DNA from: Variovorax ginsengisoli
GTDB lineage: Bacteria > Pseudomonadota > Gammaproteobacteria > Burkholderiales > Burkholderiaceae_C
Direction of reading: 5' to 3'
Length of the DNA stretch: 64,000 nt
Assembly (NCBI RefSeq): GCF_030811835.1
Contig: NZ_JAUSRO010000005.1
Coordinates: forward strand, 62,001 to 126,000
In this document: piece by piece, positions 8,155 to 17,545 of the stretch
Position numbering within the stretch: the first letter of the stretch is position 1
Layout: the number at the start of each line of letters is the position of its first letter
Program-made: the position numbers and the translations under genes
Notes under the pieces: model-generated
Database searches by the model: none
What the model was told of the DNA's origin: nothing
What the model saw: only the letters and a program-made list of their open reading frames with translations

Positions 8155-9522
8155 TCATTCTGGTTGACCGGTTGCCTTGCGGGTTTGGCAGCCACGCGTT
8201 CCAGGGTCGATCAGGCCGTCATAGGGTGTGCCTTGCTGGAGCGCTACTACCGCCGGCATCGCCCGGGCCTTGAAGCGGCGCCCGCTCAACAGGCACGCCG
8301 CCGCCAGGAGTTCAAGCCCAAGGATCACGAGGAAGTAGGCGCCGGTCACCGTGCCCGAAGACGCCGATGCCGCTCCGCCAGAACCGCCGACGAGCAACCC
8401 GGCCAGCACCGCGGGCGCCAGTGCGTAAAGCGCTTGCGACAGCGCCACACTCCGCGCCACCACGCGTGGCACATCGGTCGGTGCGAACTCGGCTTGCGCA
8501 ATCAGCGGCGGCAGCGAGGTGGCATTGCCGATGCCCAGCCCGAAGAGCACGACACCCAGCATGAAGAGCGCCAGGTGTTCAGGCCCCGCCATCCACAGGA
8601 GGAGCGTGCCGAGTGCCTGCACGGCGTAGCTGGCGGCTGCCGCGCGGCGCCGGTCGGTCCGCTCCCCCAGCAGCCGCGCCATGATCAACCGGCCGGCCAT
8701 GCCACAGCCGGTCGCCAGCGCCATGGTCCCGCCTGCCAGCCGCACGCCCATGCTGGGCGCCATCAAGGAGAAGAGTTGGGTGATGAGCCCGATCTGGGCA
8801 AACAGACCCAGCGACATCGCGGCCCCCAGTGTCAGGAATCTGCGGTCTCTCCAGAGCGCCGGGCTGGCGGCGGCCGGGTGATCGACACGCACCCGCCCAT
8901 CGCCGTCTTGACCTTCGCCACGAGGGGTGCCGGCCAGTTCGCGCGTCGCGATGGACATCACCACGACGACCATGGCCAGCCCCACCATCATGGCGGCTGC
9001 AGGAAAGCCGGCGCGATCGATCAGCACGGCCCACAGCGGAGAGAAAACCATGCCGCCGACACTGGCGCCGTTGTAGGCCTTTGCCAACGCAAGGGGCCGC
9101 TTGTCGACAAACCAGGGCGCGATGATCGCGTTGATGCCGGCCGCGCCCAACGGTACCCAGCCCCCGCCGGTGAACATGGCGGCGACGAACAGCTGCCAAG
9201 GCTCGGCGGCAGCCGCCCAACCCAGGACGCCGGCGGCCAGCAGCACAGCGCCGGCCATGGTGGTCGCAGCGACTCCCCAACGCTTGTGGATTCTGGGCAG
9301 GAAAGCGACCACGCCGGCACCGAACAGAAAGTGGAAGGTGACCGCCGCAGAGACGAGGGGCAGCGACCATCCGGTGCGAACGAGGACCGCATGCAGGAAG
9401 ACCGGAGGACCGTAGAACCCCACCCCCCAGCCGAACAGCGCGACAGCGAATGCGGCGCGTACGACGGCATCGCCATGGAGGTGGGAGGCGTGCTTTGAAG
9501 GCAGTGACGACATGGTGGACAT
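8155..9522 (-). CDS. MFS transporter (monocarboxylate-type)
   Basis: A 455-residue major-facilitator carrier with about twelve hydrophobic segments in two six-helix halves separated by a charged central loop (about residues 210-235, RGEGQDGDGRVRVDH). The N-terminal half starts AVALFGWGVGFYGPPVFLHAV, a pattern seen in the CynX/monocarboxylate-like MFS group. Substrate unknown. The gene is divergent from an ArsR-like regulator (133 bp intergenic) that probably controls it, and it ends 105 bp before the iron-regulated sigma/FecR gene, from which the Fur box separates it. A second possible start is Met4. Confidence 0.82.
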   Translation of the reverse strand: MSTMSSLPSKHASHLHGDAVVRAAFAVALFGWGVGFYGPPVFLHAVLVRTGWSLPLVSAAVTFHFLFGAGVVAFLPRIHKRWGVAATTMAGAVLLAAGVLGWAAAAEPWQLFVAAMFTGGGWVPLGAAGINAIIAPWFVDKRPLALAKAYNGASVGGMVFSPLWAVLIDRAGFPAAAMMVGLAMVVVVMSIATRELAGTPRGEGQDGDGRVRVDHPAAASPALWRDRRFLTLGAAMSLGLFAQIGLITQLFSLMAPSMGVRLAGGTMALATGCGMAGRLIMARLLGERTDRRRAAAASYAVQALGTLLLWMAGPEHLALFMLGVVLFGLGIGNATSLPPLIAQAEFAPTDVPRVVARSVALSQALYALAPAVLAGLLVGGSGGAASASSGTVTGAYFLVILGLELLAAACLLSGRRFKARAMPAVVALQQGTPYDGLIDPGTRGCQTRKATGQPE

Positions 9523-9655
9523 GGTGCGGGCAGCGGTGGAGGCGGCATGTGCCGCGATGCGCTCGATGCTGCAGCCCTGGCCACCTCGAACACTTCGCTG
9601 CGCAACGAAGCGTCAGGGCGGCCGCGTGCCGTACGCTAGACCCCCAGGCGACCCC

Positions 9656-10375
9656 ATGAACACCAACCACATTGCCCGAATCGCATCCCTCGTAGGAGAA
9701 CCCACGCGCGCAGCAATGCTGCTGCAACTGATGGACGGACGCATGCTCACTGCCACCGAACTGGCCAGGGCCGGCAACGTGTCTGCGCAGACGGGCAGCC
9801 GGCACCTGGCGCAGATGGTGGCGTCGGGCCTGATGTGCGTGGAGCAGCGAGGACGGCACAGGTACCACCGGCTCGCGTCCGGCGAGGTCGCCAAGGTCCT
9901 GGAGGGCCTCATGCGGATCGCAGGCGAGCCCCCGGCCCATCGCGCGCTCGTGGTCGGTCCGCGTGACGACGCGATGCGAAGGGCCCGCATGTGCTACGAC
10001 CACATCGCCGGCCGGCTTGGCCTGGCCATCGCCGAGTCATTGCTGGCGGAGCAGGCGATCGAGTTCGATGGTGACGGAGGCCAAGTCACGGGCCGGGCAC
10101 CCCAAGTGCTTCAGCAGTGGGGCCTCACGCTGGCGCCGGACCCACACACCTCCCGCCACACCCGACCCTACTGCCGCCCCTGCCTGGACTGGAGCGAACG
10201 CAAGGCGCACCTCGCCGGCCGGCTCGGCGCCCTGATCTGCACGCACTGCCTCGAGAAGGGATGGCTGACCCGGGCAGCAGGGAGCCGAACGCTGGTGATC
10301 TCGCCCGATGGTGCGAGGACGTTCCGCGACCGCCTCGGCCTGGACGCCTGGCGGCGTGTCACGGACGCCGCCTGA
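9656..10375 (+). CDS. ArsR-like winged-helix regulator with C-terminal CxxC pairs
   Basis: A 239-residue protein. Residues about 5-85 form an ArsR/SmtB winged helix (TATELARAGNVSAQTGSRHLAQMVASGLM, then the wing RGRHRYHRL). It is more than twice the length of a minimal ArsR, and the C-terminal extension carries two cysteine pairs, YCRPCLDW (C173, C176) and ICTHCLEKGW (C195, C198), that could hold a metal or a disulfide. The ATG at 9656 is preferred over an upstream start because the preceding 48 codons overlap the divergent promoter and have no domain character. It is divergent from the MFS gene and most likely its local regulator. Ligand not known. Confidence 0.8.
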   Translation: MNTNHIARIASLVGEPTRAAMLLQLMDGRMLTATELARAGNVSAQTGSRHLAQMVASGLMCVEQRGRHRYHRLASGEVAKVLEGLMRIAGEPPAHRALVVGPRDDAMRRARMCYDHIAGRLGLAIAESLLAEQAIEFDGDGGQVTGRAPQVLQQWGLTLAPDPHTSRHTRPYCRPCLDWSERKAHLAGRLGALICTHCLEKGWLTRAAGSRTLVISPDGARTFRDRLGLDAWRRVTDAA

Positions 10376-10417
10376 CGGCACGCCTTCTGCGCCCAGGGGC
10401 GGCCGCGGGCCTGGCCC

Positions 10418-11296
10418 TCATCGGACCGCCCCCGCACGGCGCGCGCTGGCGCGGTACAGCCCTTCGACCTTGGGCACATTGGCCTCGAGGATGCGGATGC
10501 GGTCCGGGCCGCTCGGGTGTGTCGACAGAAAGCTCAGGCCACCCTGGTTCTTCGACGCCGCGGCCATCTTCTTCCAGAGCGCCACCGAGGCCTGGGGGTT
10601 GTAGCCGGCGCGCGCGGCCAGGTCGAGGCCGACCAGGTCGGCATCGGTCTCGTCGTTGCGGCTGAACTTGAGCGTGATGAGCTGCGTGGTGGCGCGCGCG
10701 CCCAGGTTGCCGAGCTCGCCCAGGCCCAGCAGCTGCGCGCCGATCGAGAGCGCCGCGCCGGTGCCGGTGCTCTTGGCCAGCCGCGCCCGGGCATGCTCGC
10801 GCAGCGCATGTGCCATCTCGTGGCCCATCACCATCGCAATCTCGTCGTCGGTGAGCTGGAGCTTGTCGATGATGCCGGTGTAGAACGCGATCTTTCCGCC
10901 CGGCAGGCAGAAGGCGTTGATCTGCGGGCTGCCGATCAGGTTGACCTCCCACTTCCACTGCGGGGCGCGCTCGTTCCAGGGCGTGGTGAACGGAATCAGC
11001 CGCTGCGCGATGGCGCGCAGCCGCCGCAGCTGCGCGTGGTCGTCGCCCGCCAGCGCGCCCTTGGCCCTGGCCTGCGCCAGGAGCTGGGCGTACTGCTGCA
11101 CGCCTGCCTGCTCGATGTTGGCGGCGGGCACCAGGTTGCGCGCCATGGACGGCCGGCCGACGTCGACCTGCGCAAGGGCGGGCGTGCCGGCCAGCGCGGC
11201 GCCTGCGGCCGCCAGCATGAACGCACGGCGCGCGTGCCAAGGGCCGGCGGGCGGGGTCGACAGGGTTTCACAGCACAGGCACATCGGCCCGATCAT
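10418..11296 (-). CDS. M48 family metallopeptidase, exported
   Basis: A 292-residue zinc protease. A twin-arginine-like export signal (ARRAFMLAAAGAALAGTPALAQ, up to about residue 43) precedes the M48 catalytic domain. The zinc motif HEXXH is GHEMAHALREHA in the middle of the protein, with the third ligand likely the Glu in SRNDETDADLVG, and a substrate-strand segment is seen at NAFCLPGGKIAFYTG. Family members (BepA/LoiP/YcaL-like) degrade misfolded outer-membrane proteins in the periplasm. The ATG at 11296 is chosen over a TTG at 11302; ATG 11284 is also possible. It lies downstream of the GntR gene on the same strand but has no functional tie to it. Confidence 0.85.
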   Translation of the reverse strand: MIGPMCLCCETLSTPPAGPWHARRAFMLAAAGAALAGTPALAQVDVGRPSMARNLVPAANIEQAGVQQYAQLLAQARAKGALAGDDHAQLRRLRAIAQRLIPFTTPWNERAPQWKWEVNLIGSPQINAFCLPGGKIAFYTGIIDKLQLTDDEIAMVMGHEMAHALREHARARLAKSTGTGAALSIGAQLLGLGELGNLGARATTQLITLKFSRNDETDADLVGLDLAARAGYNPQASVALWKKMAAASKNQGGLSFLSTHPSGPDRIRILEANVPKVEGLYRASARRAGAVR

Positions 11297-11318
11297 AGGC
11301 AAGGATTCAAGACGCCCG

Positions 11319-12038
11319 TCAGCCCGGGGCGTGCCGTGCCATGTGCACCTGATGCAGCGTGATCTTGCGCACCTCGGCCTGGCTGGTCTCGATGTGCGCG
11401 CGCAGCAGCATGGCGGCCTGGTCGCCGCGGTGGGCGCGGATCGCCTTGAGGATCTTGGCGTGCTCGTCGTAGGTCGCGTCGATGCGCGGCTGCTTGGTGA
11501 AGTCCAGCCGGCGGATGATGCGGATGCGGTCGGTCACGTCGCCGTGCACGCGCGCCATCTCGGCATTGCCGGCAGCGGCGACCAGCGCGCAGTGGAACTG
11601 CTCGTCCCACAGCGCGACCTGCGCTGCATGGGTGCTGCGTTGCGCAGCGGGCACCAGCCAGATGCTCACGAGCTGGTCGAGCAGGCCGAGGTCGATGTGG
11701 CGGTCGGTTTCGCACAGGCGCCGTGCCGCGGTCGTCTCCAGCACCATGCGCAGGTCGTACAGCTGCTCGAACTGGTCGAAGTCGAAGGGCAGCACGCGCC
11801 AGCCGCTGCGAAACAGCACCTCGACGTAGCCCTCCTGCTGCAACCTGAAGAGCGCCTGCCGCACCGGCGTGCGCGACACGCCCAGGCGTTCGCTGACTTC
11901 GTTTTCCGTGAAGCGATCGCCGGGCACCATGCGGAACTCGGCCACGTCGCGCTTGAGCTGGGCATAGACCTCGTCGGCGCGCGTACGGAACACGACGGCA
12001 TCGGCGGCGAGCGGAGGAGCGGCTGGAACGGTAGACAC
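11319..12038 (-). CDS. GntR family regulator, FCD subfamily
   Basis: A 239-residue regulator starting at GTG 12038. The N-terminal winged helix (about residues 22-90) contains FTENEVSERLGVSRTPVRQALFRLQQEGYVEV, the standard GntR HTH. The C-terminal FCD domain (about 95-220) has the expected metal/ligand residues (WDEQFHCAL, HGDVTDRIRII, AHIETSQAE). It is the last gene of a minus-strand series for ureide-like catabolism and follows an isochorismatase-type hydrolase gene by 9 bp, so it is the obvious candidate regulator of the whole locus. Matching CTTG-N4-CAAG-like sites occur upstream of two of its transcription units. Confidence 0.9.
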   Translation of the reverse strand: MSTVPAAPPLAADAVVFRTRADEVYAQLKRDVAEFRMVPGDRFTENEVSERLGVSRTPVRQALFRLQQEGYVEVLFRSGWRVLPFDFDQFEQLYDLRMVLETTAARRLCETDRHIDLGLLDQLVSIWLVPAAQRSTHAAQVALWDEQFHCALVAAAGNAEMARVHGDVTDRIRIIRRLDFTKQPRIDATYDEHAKILKAIRAHRGDQAAMLLRAHIETSQAEVRKITLHQVHMARHAPG

Positions 12039-12047
12039 CCCGGGATG

Positions 12048-12728
12048 TTAGTCGTTGCCCGGCACGACGTTGAGCGCAGCGCGCAAGGCGGCGCTCGGCG
12101 CCGTCCAGCCGACGATGGCGCCTTGCGCGCGGATCATCTCGATGGTCGCGGCCTTGAAGGCGGGGAAGTAGCTCTCGGTGCAGTCTTCCAGCAGCAGGCC
12201 GTCGTAGCCGCGGTCGTTGGCCTCGCGCATGCTGGTCTGCACGCACACCTCGGTCGTCACGCCGCCGAACAGCAGGTGCGTGATGCCGCGCGCCTGCAGC
12301 TTCTCGTGCAGGCCGGTCGCATAGAACATGCCCTTGCCCGGCTTGTCGATGACCCATTCGCCCGCGATGGGCGCGAGGGCGTCGATGATCTGGTTGCCAG
12401 GTTCACCCATCACGAGGATGCGGCCCATCGGGCCTTCGTCGCCGATGCGGAGCGTGGGGTTGCCACGGCTCAGTTTCGCCGGCGGACAGTCGGAAAGATC
12501 GGGTTGGTGCGCCTCCCGTGTATGGATCACCAGGCCGCCGGCTTCTCGCCATGCGTCCAGCACGGTTTTCGTTGTCGGCACGATGGCTTCGAGCAGCGAC
12601 ACGTCGTTGCCCAAGGTCTCGCCGAAGCCACCAGGCTCGATGAAGTCGCGCTGCATGTCGATGAGGACCAGTGCGGTCTTCTGCAGGTCGAAGTCGTAGG
12701 GGAAGGGTTGGGCTTGTTCTATGCGCAT
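12048..12728 (-). CDS. Isochorismatase-like cysteine hydrolase (ureide/amide hydrolase)
   Basis: A 226-residue member of the isochorismatase-like hydrolase family with the complete catalytic set: Asp24 (LIDMQRDF), Lys129 (IDKPGKGMF) and Cys162 ([11 protein letters not shown]). It is clearly related to the biuret-hydrolase-like protein encoded at 14846-15532 but distinct ([13 protein letters not shown], no WPYNG N-terminus). Known relatives act on biuret, triuret, ureidoacrylate and guanylurea; the substrate here cannot be assigned. The reading frame stays open far upstream, but ATG 12728 gives the normal family N-terminus, and the upstream part is repeat-rich intergenic DNA. Its position in a cluster for carbamoyl-nitrogen breakdown suggests an extra entry step. 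Confidence 0.85.
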   Translation of the reverse strand: MRIEQAQPFPYDFDLQKTALVLIDMQRDFIEPGGFGETLGNDVSLLEAIVPTTKTVLDAWREAGGLVIHTREAHQPDLSDCPPAKLSRGNPTLRIGDEGPMGRILVMGEPGNQIIDALAPIAGEWVIDKPGKGMFYATGLHEKLQARGITHLLFGGVTTEVCVQTSMREANDRGYDGLLLEDCTESYFPAFKAATIEMIRAQGAIVGWTAPSAALRAALNVVPGND

Positions 12729-12783
12729 GAGATGCCTTCGCCGATTTGTTCGTTGATGTGCGGGGAGCGTCGGTGGGCGGCAT

Positions 12784-13206
12784 GCCTTTGGGCGGCAGAC
12801 GTCTCCGGCCCTTCGGGCTTCGCTGCTGCTCCTCGCGTCAGGCGGGGTCCGCGCAAACTCGCTTCGCTCAAACACGCGCGGCCCTGATCCGCCTGCCGCT
12901 GCGGTGCTCGCCGGAGCCTCAACAGCCGCCCAAAGACATACCACCCACCGACGTGGACACGATCGTTGTGCATCTCTCCGGCGAGCGCAGCGATTGCGCT
13001 CACCAAGCCCGGCAGGCGGTGCGGGCCGGGCGATCCCCTCTGCGCCGCTGAGGAGCGCAGCCTGTCGCGGACCAGGGCTCGCGATTGTCTGAGCGCAGCG
13101 AGTTTGAGCGGGACCCCGCGACAGGCGAGCACCGCAAGGCAGCCCGAAGGGCCGGCGCAGTGGGGTCGATCGGCCCGCACCGTCTGCCGGGCGCTCGCCC
13201 CAAAGA
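12784..13206. repeat. Mosaic inverted-repeat element between hydrolase and ABC ATPase genes
   Basis: The roughly 490 bp without a gene (12729-13221) is built from paired blocks: 12805-12819 (CCGGCCCTTCGGGCT) is exactly complementary to 13141-13155; 12855-12870 to 13090-13105 at 15 of 16; 12901-12912 (GCGGTGCTCGCC) exactly to 13124-13135; 12794-12801 to 13181-13188; and CCGCCTGCC near 12890 to GGCAGGCGG at 13011. The pairings partly cross, so it is not one simple hairpin. There is no transposase or coding signature. I infer an intergenic palindromic element; the neighbouring promoter or terminator function is unknown. Confidence 0.6.
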
Positions 13207-13221
13207 AAGCGAGAGAACACA

Positions 13222-14823
13222 TCAATGATGCCCTCCCCCCATATGCGCCCCCAACTCATGCCGCTGCGCCGTCGCAGCCGCCGTCTCGAACACCACGCGC
13301 CCTTCGCTCATCACCACGATGCGGTCCGACAGCTCCAGCAGCTCATCGAGGTCTTCGCTGATCAGCAGCACCGCCCCGCCCTTCTCCCGCACCTGCACGA
13401 TGCGCGAATGGATCTCCGCGACGGCTGCGAAGTCGAGGCCGAACACCGGGTTGGCCGCGATCAGCACGTTGATGTCGCCTGCCAGCTCGCGCGCCAGCAC
13501 GGCACGCTGCACGTTGCCGCCCGACAGGCTGCGGATCGGCGCGCCCTCGCCCTGCGTCTTCACGCCATACTCGGCGATCCATTCGCGGGCGCGGCTGCGC
13601 CAGGTCGGAAAGTTCAGCAGGCCACCGCGTGCCAACGGCGCCTGGTCGAAGTCACGCAGCGCCATGTTCTCGGCCACGCTCAGGTCACCGACACAGGCGT
13701 TGCGCAGCGGCTCCTCGGGCAGGCTGCGCACCTTCAGTTCGCGGTTCTCGCTGCGGGTGGCGGCATAGGGCTGGCCCATCACCGTCACCTGGCCCGACAG
13801 CCGCGCGCGCTGGCCGACCAGCGCCTCGACCAGCTCGCGCTGGCCATTGCCCGAAACACCGGCCACGCCGAGGATCTCGCCCGCCTTCACCGACAGGCTC
13901 AGGTCGTGCACGGCCAGCGTGCCGCGATCGCCCATGGCCTGCAGGCGATCGACGTTCAAGGCGACCGGCGCATCGGCGGCCACGGCCTTCATGGTGTGCG
14001 ACGCGCGCCCCGTCGGTGCTTGGACAGTGGGTGTGTCGCCTTCGGAGGGTGGTGCCGCGCCGGCGCCCATCATGGCCGCGGCCAGCAGCGCCGGCGTGGT
14101 GTCGCCGACCTGGCAATGGTGCACCGCCTTGCCCCGTCGCAGCACCGTCACGCTGTCGGCATACGCCATCACCTCGCGAAACTTGTGCGTGATGATGAGC
14201 ACGGTGCACATGCCGCTCTTGGCGAAGTCGCGCACATGGCCCAGCACCTCGTCGGCTTCCTGCGGCGTCAGCACCGAGGTCGGCTCGTCGAGGATCAAGA
14301 GGCGCGGGCGCAGGTATAGCTGCTTGAGCAGTTCGAGCTTCTGCTTCTCACCGGCCGCGAGCGACGACGGCGTCACATCGAGGTCGAGGCGGAAGGGCGT
14401 GGTCGCTAGGAATACCTCCAGCTCGGCGCGCTTCTTCTTCCAGTCGATCAGCGCGGGCGTCTTGCCGCCGGCCAGCAGCAGGTTCTCGGCGACCGTCATG
14501 CCCGGCGCCAGCGTGAAGTGCTGGTAGACCATGCCGATGCCGAGCGCGCGCGCGACGATCGGGTTGGCGATGTCCTGCTCGCGCCCGTCGATCAATATGC
14601 TGCCCTCCTCCGCGCGCTGGAAGCCGGCGACGCACTTCACCAGCGTGCTCTTGCCCGCGCCGTTCTCGCCGAGCAGCGCGTGCACCGTGCCGGGCTCGAC
14701 ATGCATCGTCACGCTGTCCATCGCGGTGAAGGTACCGAAGCGCTTGGTGAGCTGGTAGGTGTCGAGCGCCAGCGCGCCGGTGGCGGCGGGCAAGGCACCG
14801 ATGGGGGTGACGACAGCGTTCAT
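13222..14823 (-). CDS. ABC transporter ATPase of BMP/nucleoside-type importer (two NBDs)
   Basis: A 533-residue protein with tandem nucleotide-binding domains, as in the ATPases of PnrA/BmpA-type nucleoside and purine importers (NupA, YufO). NBD1 has Walker [10 protein letters not shown] and Walker [12 protein letters not shown] with an atypical signature (SLAAGEKQ). NBD2 has a degenerate Walker A (GVSGNGQRE), signature LSGGNVQR and a degenerate Walker B ([10 protein letters not shown]), the usual asymmetry of this family. ATG 14823 is chosen as the start. It lies 22 bp downstream of the biuret-hydrolase-like gene; the matching permeases and binding protein are encoded upstream on the same strand, with two hydrolase genes inserted between them and this ATPase. 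Confidence 0.9.
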   Translation of the reverse strand: MNAVVTPIGALPAATGALALDTYQLTKRFGTFTAMDSVTMHVEPGTVHALLGENGAGKSTLVKCVAGFQRAEEGSILIDGREQDIANPIVARALGIGMVYQHFTLAPGMTVAENLLLAGGKTPALIDWKKKRAELEVFLATTPFRLDLDVTPSSLAAGEKQKLELLKQLYLRPRLLILDEPTSVLTPQEADEVLGHVRDFAKSGMCTVLIITHKFREVMAYADSVTVLRRGKAVHHCQVGDTTPALLAAAMMGAGAAPPSEGDTPTVQAPTGRASHTMKAVAADAPVALNVDRLQAMGDRGTLAVHDLSLSVKAGEILGVAGVSGNGQRELVEALVGQRARLSGQVTVMGQPYAATRSENRELKVRSLPEEPLRNACVGDLSVAENMALRDFDQAPLARGGLLNFPTWRSRAREWIAEYGVKTQGEGAPIRSLSGGNVQRAVLARELAGDINVLIAANPVFGLDFAAVAEIHSRIVQVREKGGAVLLISEDLDELLELSDRIVVMSEGRVVFETAAATAQRHELGAHMGGGHH

Positions 14824-14845
14824 GAACTCGGTCCTTGCGTGGGGC

Positions 14846-15532
14846 TCAGGCCAGGGCGGCCAGCAGTGCCTCGGAATCGGCATGCGCGCCGAACACGCCA
14901 CCCTGCATCGTGATCATCTTCAGCGCCGCGAGGTGGTTGCCGTGGTCGGTCGCGGCCGTGCAGTCCGACAGCAGCAGGCATTCGAAGCCGCGGTCGTTCG
15001 CATCGCGCATGGTCGTGTGCACGCACACGTCGGTCGTGATGCCCGTGAGGATCAGGTTCTCGATGCCGCGTGTGCGCAGGATCAGTTCGAGGTCGGTCGC
15101 ATAGAACGATCCCTTGCCCGGTTTGTCGATCACCACCTCGCCGGGCAGCGGCGCCAGCGCGGGAATGATCTCCCAGCCCGGCTCGCCGCGCACCAGGATG
15201 CGCCCGCACGGCCCGTCGTCGCCGATGCCCACGCCGTTGGCGCCGATCTGGCGCGAGCGCCAGCGCTTGTTGGCCGGCAGGTCGGCCAGGTCGGGCCGGT
15301 GGCCTTCGCGCGTGTGGAGGATGTGGAAGCCCAATTCGCGCAGGCGCGCCATCGTCTTGCGGATCGGCCCGATCGGCGCCTGCACCAGCGACAGGTCGTA
15401 GCCCATCACGTCGACATAGCCGCCCTTGCCGCAGAAGTCGGTCTGCATGTCGATGACGATGAGCGCCGTGTTCTCCGGGCGCAGGTCGCCGTTGTAGGGC
15501 CATGCGTAAGGCTGGGCTGCAACGGTCGTCAT
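14846..15532 (-). CDS. biuH: Biuret hydrolase-like isochorismatase family amidohydrolase
   Basis: A 228-residue cysteine hydrolase. Catalytic residues are Asp28 ([16 protein letters not shown]), Lys137 ([15 protein letters not shown]) and Cys170 ([12 protein letters not shown]). From memory of the rhizobial biuret hydrolase the whole protein agrees closely, including the N-terminal PYAWPYNG, the [12 protein letters not shown] block, the [21 protein letters not shown] block and the [14 protein letters not shown] end, so I name it biuH. The reaction would be biuret + H2O to allophanate + NH3 in the cytoplasm. Its start overlaps the stop of the formamidase gene by ATGA, implying translational coupling. 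Allophanate hydrolase (atzF) at the start of the locus would finish the pathway. Confidence 0.85.
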   Translation of the reverse strand: MTTVAAQPYAWPYNGDLRPENTALIVIDMQTDFCGKGGYVDVMGYDLSLVQAPIGPIRKTMARLRELGFHILHTREGHRPDLADLPANKRWRSRQIGANGVGIGDDGPCGRILVRGEPGWEIIPALAPLPGEVVIDKPGKGSFYATDLELILRTRGIENLILTGITTDVCVHTTMRDANDRGFECLLLSDCTAATDHGNHLAALKMITMQGGVFGAHADSEALLAALA

Positions 15533-16614
15533 GCGCCAGTCGCCTTGCGGTGCGAAGAATCGGGTTGATCGGGGATGTCGGGCACGGTCCTCGGTACCTG
15601 CGGCACCAGCGGGTGCGACTCGGGGCCCTTGTACGCGCGCAGCGGCGCCGTGAAGCCGCACGAGGTGCCGTCGACCACCTTCACCTGGTCGCTCCAAGGC
15701 AGCTTGTACTGGCCCGACGCCATGTCTTGCATGTAGGTGTACGGAAAGTCCTGCGCACCGCCCTTCACCGCCACGTAGCCACGGTGATACAGCTGATAGA
15801 TGTTGTTTTCCACGCCCCAGCCCGTGCGCGCCTCGCGCACCAGGTCGGGCCGCAGCTCGCAGGTGATGATCTCATCGACACGGCCACCGCCCTCGACCAT
15901 CACCGTGCCGTCGAAGCTGCAGAACATGCCCTCGCCCATCGAGTCGAAGGTGCCGTCGCTGCCGCACATGCACACGCTCGCGGTGTAGGCCAGGTTGCAG
16001 AAGGCGTTGGCCTGGTTGGTGATCTTCCAGGCGTGGCGGATGGGCGCGGTGTAGCCGGCGGTGCGGATGATGATCTCGGCGCCCTTGTACGCGGCCTCGC
16101 GCGCCATCTCGGGCAGCATGCCGTCGTGGCAGATGATGAGCGCGAGCTTGCTGCCGTTGGGGCCGTCGCACACCGGGATGCCCAGGTTGCCCGGCTCCCA
16201 CGGCTCGACCGGCACCCACGGATGCATCTTGCGGTAGTAGAGGCGGATGGCGCCCATGTCGTCGATGATCAGGCCGCTGTTGTACGGGTTGCCGCCGGGG
16301 TTGGCTTCCATGATCGAGAAGCAGCCCCAGATGGTGTTGTCGATGCAGGCCTTGCGGAAGGCCGCGACCTCGGGCCCGTCGAGCGTGCACATGATCTCGG
16401 GCGAGGTGTCCATCGACAGGCCGTGCAGCGAATACTCCGGGAACACGACCAGATCCATCGTGCCCTGGTTGCGCCGGGCCTTGCCGACCAGTTCGACGAT
16501 GCGCTGCGTCTGCGCCGCCAGTTCCTCCGGGGTGCGCACCACCGGCAACTGGCACTGCACCAGGCCGATGACGACGCCATTCTCGGATTTGTTCAGACCA
16601 CCGAAACCGCTCAT
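15529..16614 (-). CDS. Formamidase / aliphatic amidase (nitrilase superfamily)
   Basis: A 361-residue nitrilase-fold amidase. The Glu-Lys-Cys triad is visible at Glu60 ([11 protein letters not shown]), Lys129 (LYYRKMHPW) and Cys162 ([19 protein letters not shown]), spaced almost as in Helicobacter AmiF. The [25 protein letters not shown] and HRGYVA blocks are also shared with AmiF/AmiE. It should hydrolyse formamide or another small amide to ammonia plus acid. ATG 16614 is used because the preceding in-frame codons lack family similarity. It is embedded between the BMP-type permease genes and biuH in one tight run, which suggests the imported compound, or an intermediate, is a small amide. 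True substrate not known. Confidence 0.82.
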   Translation of the reverse strand: MSGFGGLNKSENGVVIGLVQCQLPVVRTPEELAAQTQRIVELVGKARRNQGTMDLVVFPEYSLHGLSMDTSPEIMCTLDGPEVAAFRKACIDNTIWGCFSIMEANPGGNPYNSGLIIDDMGAIRLYYRKMHPWVPVEPWEPGNLGIPVCDGPNGSKLALIICHDGMLPEMAREAAYKGAEIIIRTAGYTAPIRHAWKITNQANAFCNLAYTASVCMCGSDGTFDSMGEGMFCSFDGTVMVEGGGRVDEIITCELRPDLVREARTGWGVENNIYQLYHRGYVAVKGGAQDFPYTYMQDMASGQYKLPWSDQVKVVDGTSCGFTAPLRAYKGPESHPLVPQVPRTVPDIPDQPDSSHRKATGA

Positions 16615-16624
16615 GGGATGTTCC

Positions 16625-17545
16625 TCAACGTGTGGACGAAAGCTCGCCCGGACTGCCGATGGCGACACTGCCCGGCTTGCACGTGAATACCAGGATGACC
16701 AGCGTCAGCACGTAGGGCACCGTGTTGAAGAGGTGGTAGCCCCAGCCGACACCGATCGATTGCAAGGCCGGGCCGATGGCGCCCGCACCGCCGAACAGAA
16801 AAGCCGCGCCGACGCAGCGCAGCGGGCTCCAGCGCGCGAAGATCACCAGCGCCACCGCGATCAGGCCCTGCCCGCTGGAGATGCCTTCGTTCCAGCTGCC
16901 GGGGTAGAACAGCGTGAGCGACGCACCGCCAAGCCCCGCGATGAAACCGCCCGCCGTCGTCGCCGCGATGCGAATGCCCGACACCGAATAGCCCAGCGCC
17001 CGCGTCGCATTCGCCGAATCGCCCGCCATGCGCACCAGCAGCCCGGCGCGGGTGCGCGCGAAGCCCCAGTACATGAGGCCCGCCAACACGATGCCCAGCG
17101 GCACCAGCGCATTGACCTGTAGCGCCGACTGCACCACCGTGTTGTCGCTCCAGAAGCCGAGCGGAATCGCCGGCAGCTGCGGCGCCTGCGGCTGAATCAG
17201 CGGCTTGCCCAGATAGAAGGCGAGCCCGGTGCCCAGCAGCATCAGCGCGATGCCGGTGGCCACGTCGTTCACGCGGTCGAGCGAGCACAGCAGGCCGTGC
17301 AACAGCGCGAGCACGGCGCCCGCCGCCGCGCCGATCAGTACGCCGAGCCAGGCCGAGTCGGTGAGGTACGCACCGCCGAAGGCCGCCATGGCCGACAGCA
17401 CCAGCACGCCTTCGAGGCCGAGGTTGATGCGCCCCGATTTCTCGGTAAGGCATTCGCCCAGGCTCACGAAGAGAAAGGGTGCGCCCACGCGCAATGCGCC
17501 GCCGACGATGCCGGCGACCAACGCGATCCATTGGTCGGCGGTCAT
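16625..17545 (-). CDS. ABC transporter permease, BMP/nucleoside-type (second permease)
   Basis: A 306-residue inner-membrane permease of the branched-chain/ribose (BPD_transp_2) family with about eight to nine hydrophobic segments. It has the family's GRINLGLEGVLVLSAMAAFGGAYL segment near residues 38-60 and RMAGDSANATRALGYSVSGI in the central cytoplasmic loop. Its ATG overlaps the stop of the first permease gene (ATGA at 17542-17545). With the neighbouring permease, the 13222-14823 ATPase and the BMP-family binding protein it forms a complete importer. The frame remains open upstream into the neighbouring gene, but that is a shadow of the other permease. Confidence 0.9.
   Translation of the reverse strand: MTADQWIALVAGIVGGALRVGAPFLFVSLGECLTEKSGRINLGLEGVLVLSAMAAFGGAYLTDSAWLGVLIGAAAGAVLALLHGLLCSLDRVNDVATGIALMLLGTGLAFYLGKPLIQPQAPQLPAIPLGFWSDNTVVQSALQVNALVPLGIVLAGLMYWGFARTRAGLLVRMAGDSANATRALGYSVSGIRIAATTAGGFIAGLGGASLTLFYPGSWNEGISSGQGLIAVALVIFARWSPLRCVGAAFLFGGAGAIGPALQSIGVGWGYHLFNTVPYVLTLVILVFTCKPGSVAIGSPGELSSTR

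Noticed and set aside
12729-13259. Upstream extension of the isochorismatase-like gene (long open frame of 403 codons)
   Set aside because: The added part is Arg/Gly-rich, overlaps inverted repeats and the next gene, and lacks family similarity; the ATG at 12728 gives the usual start.
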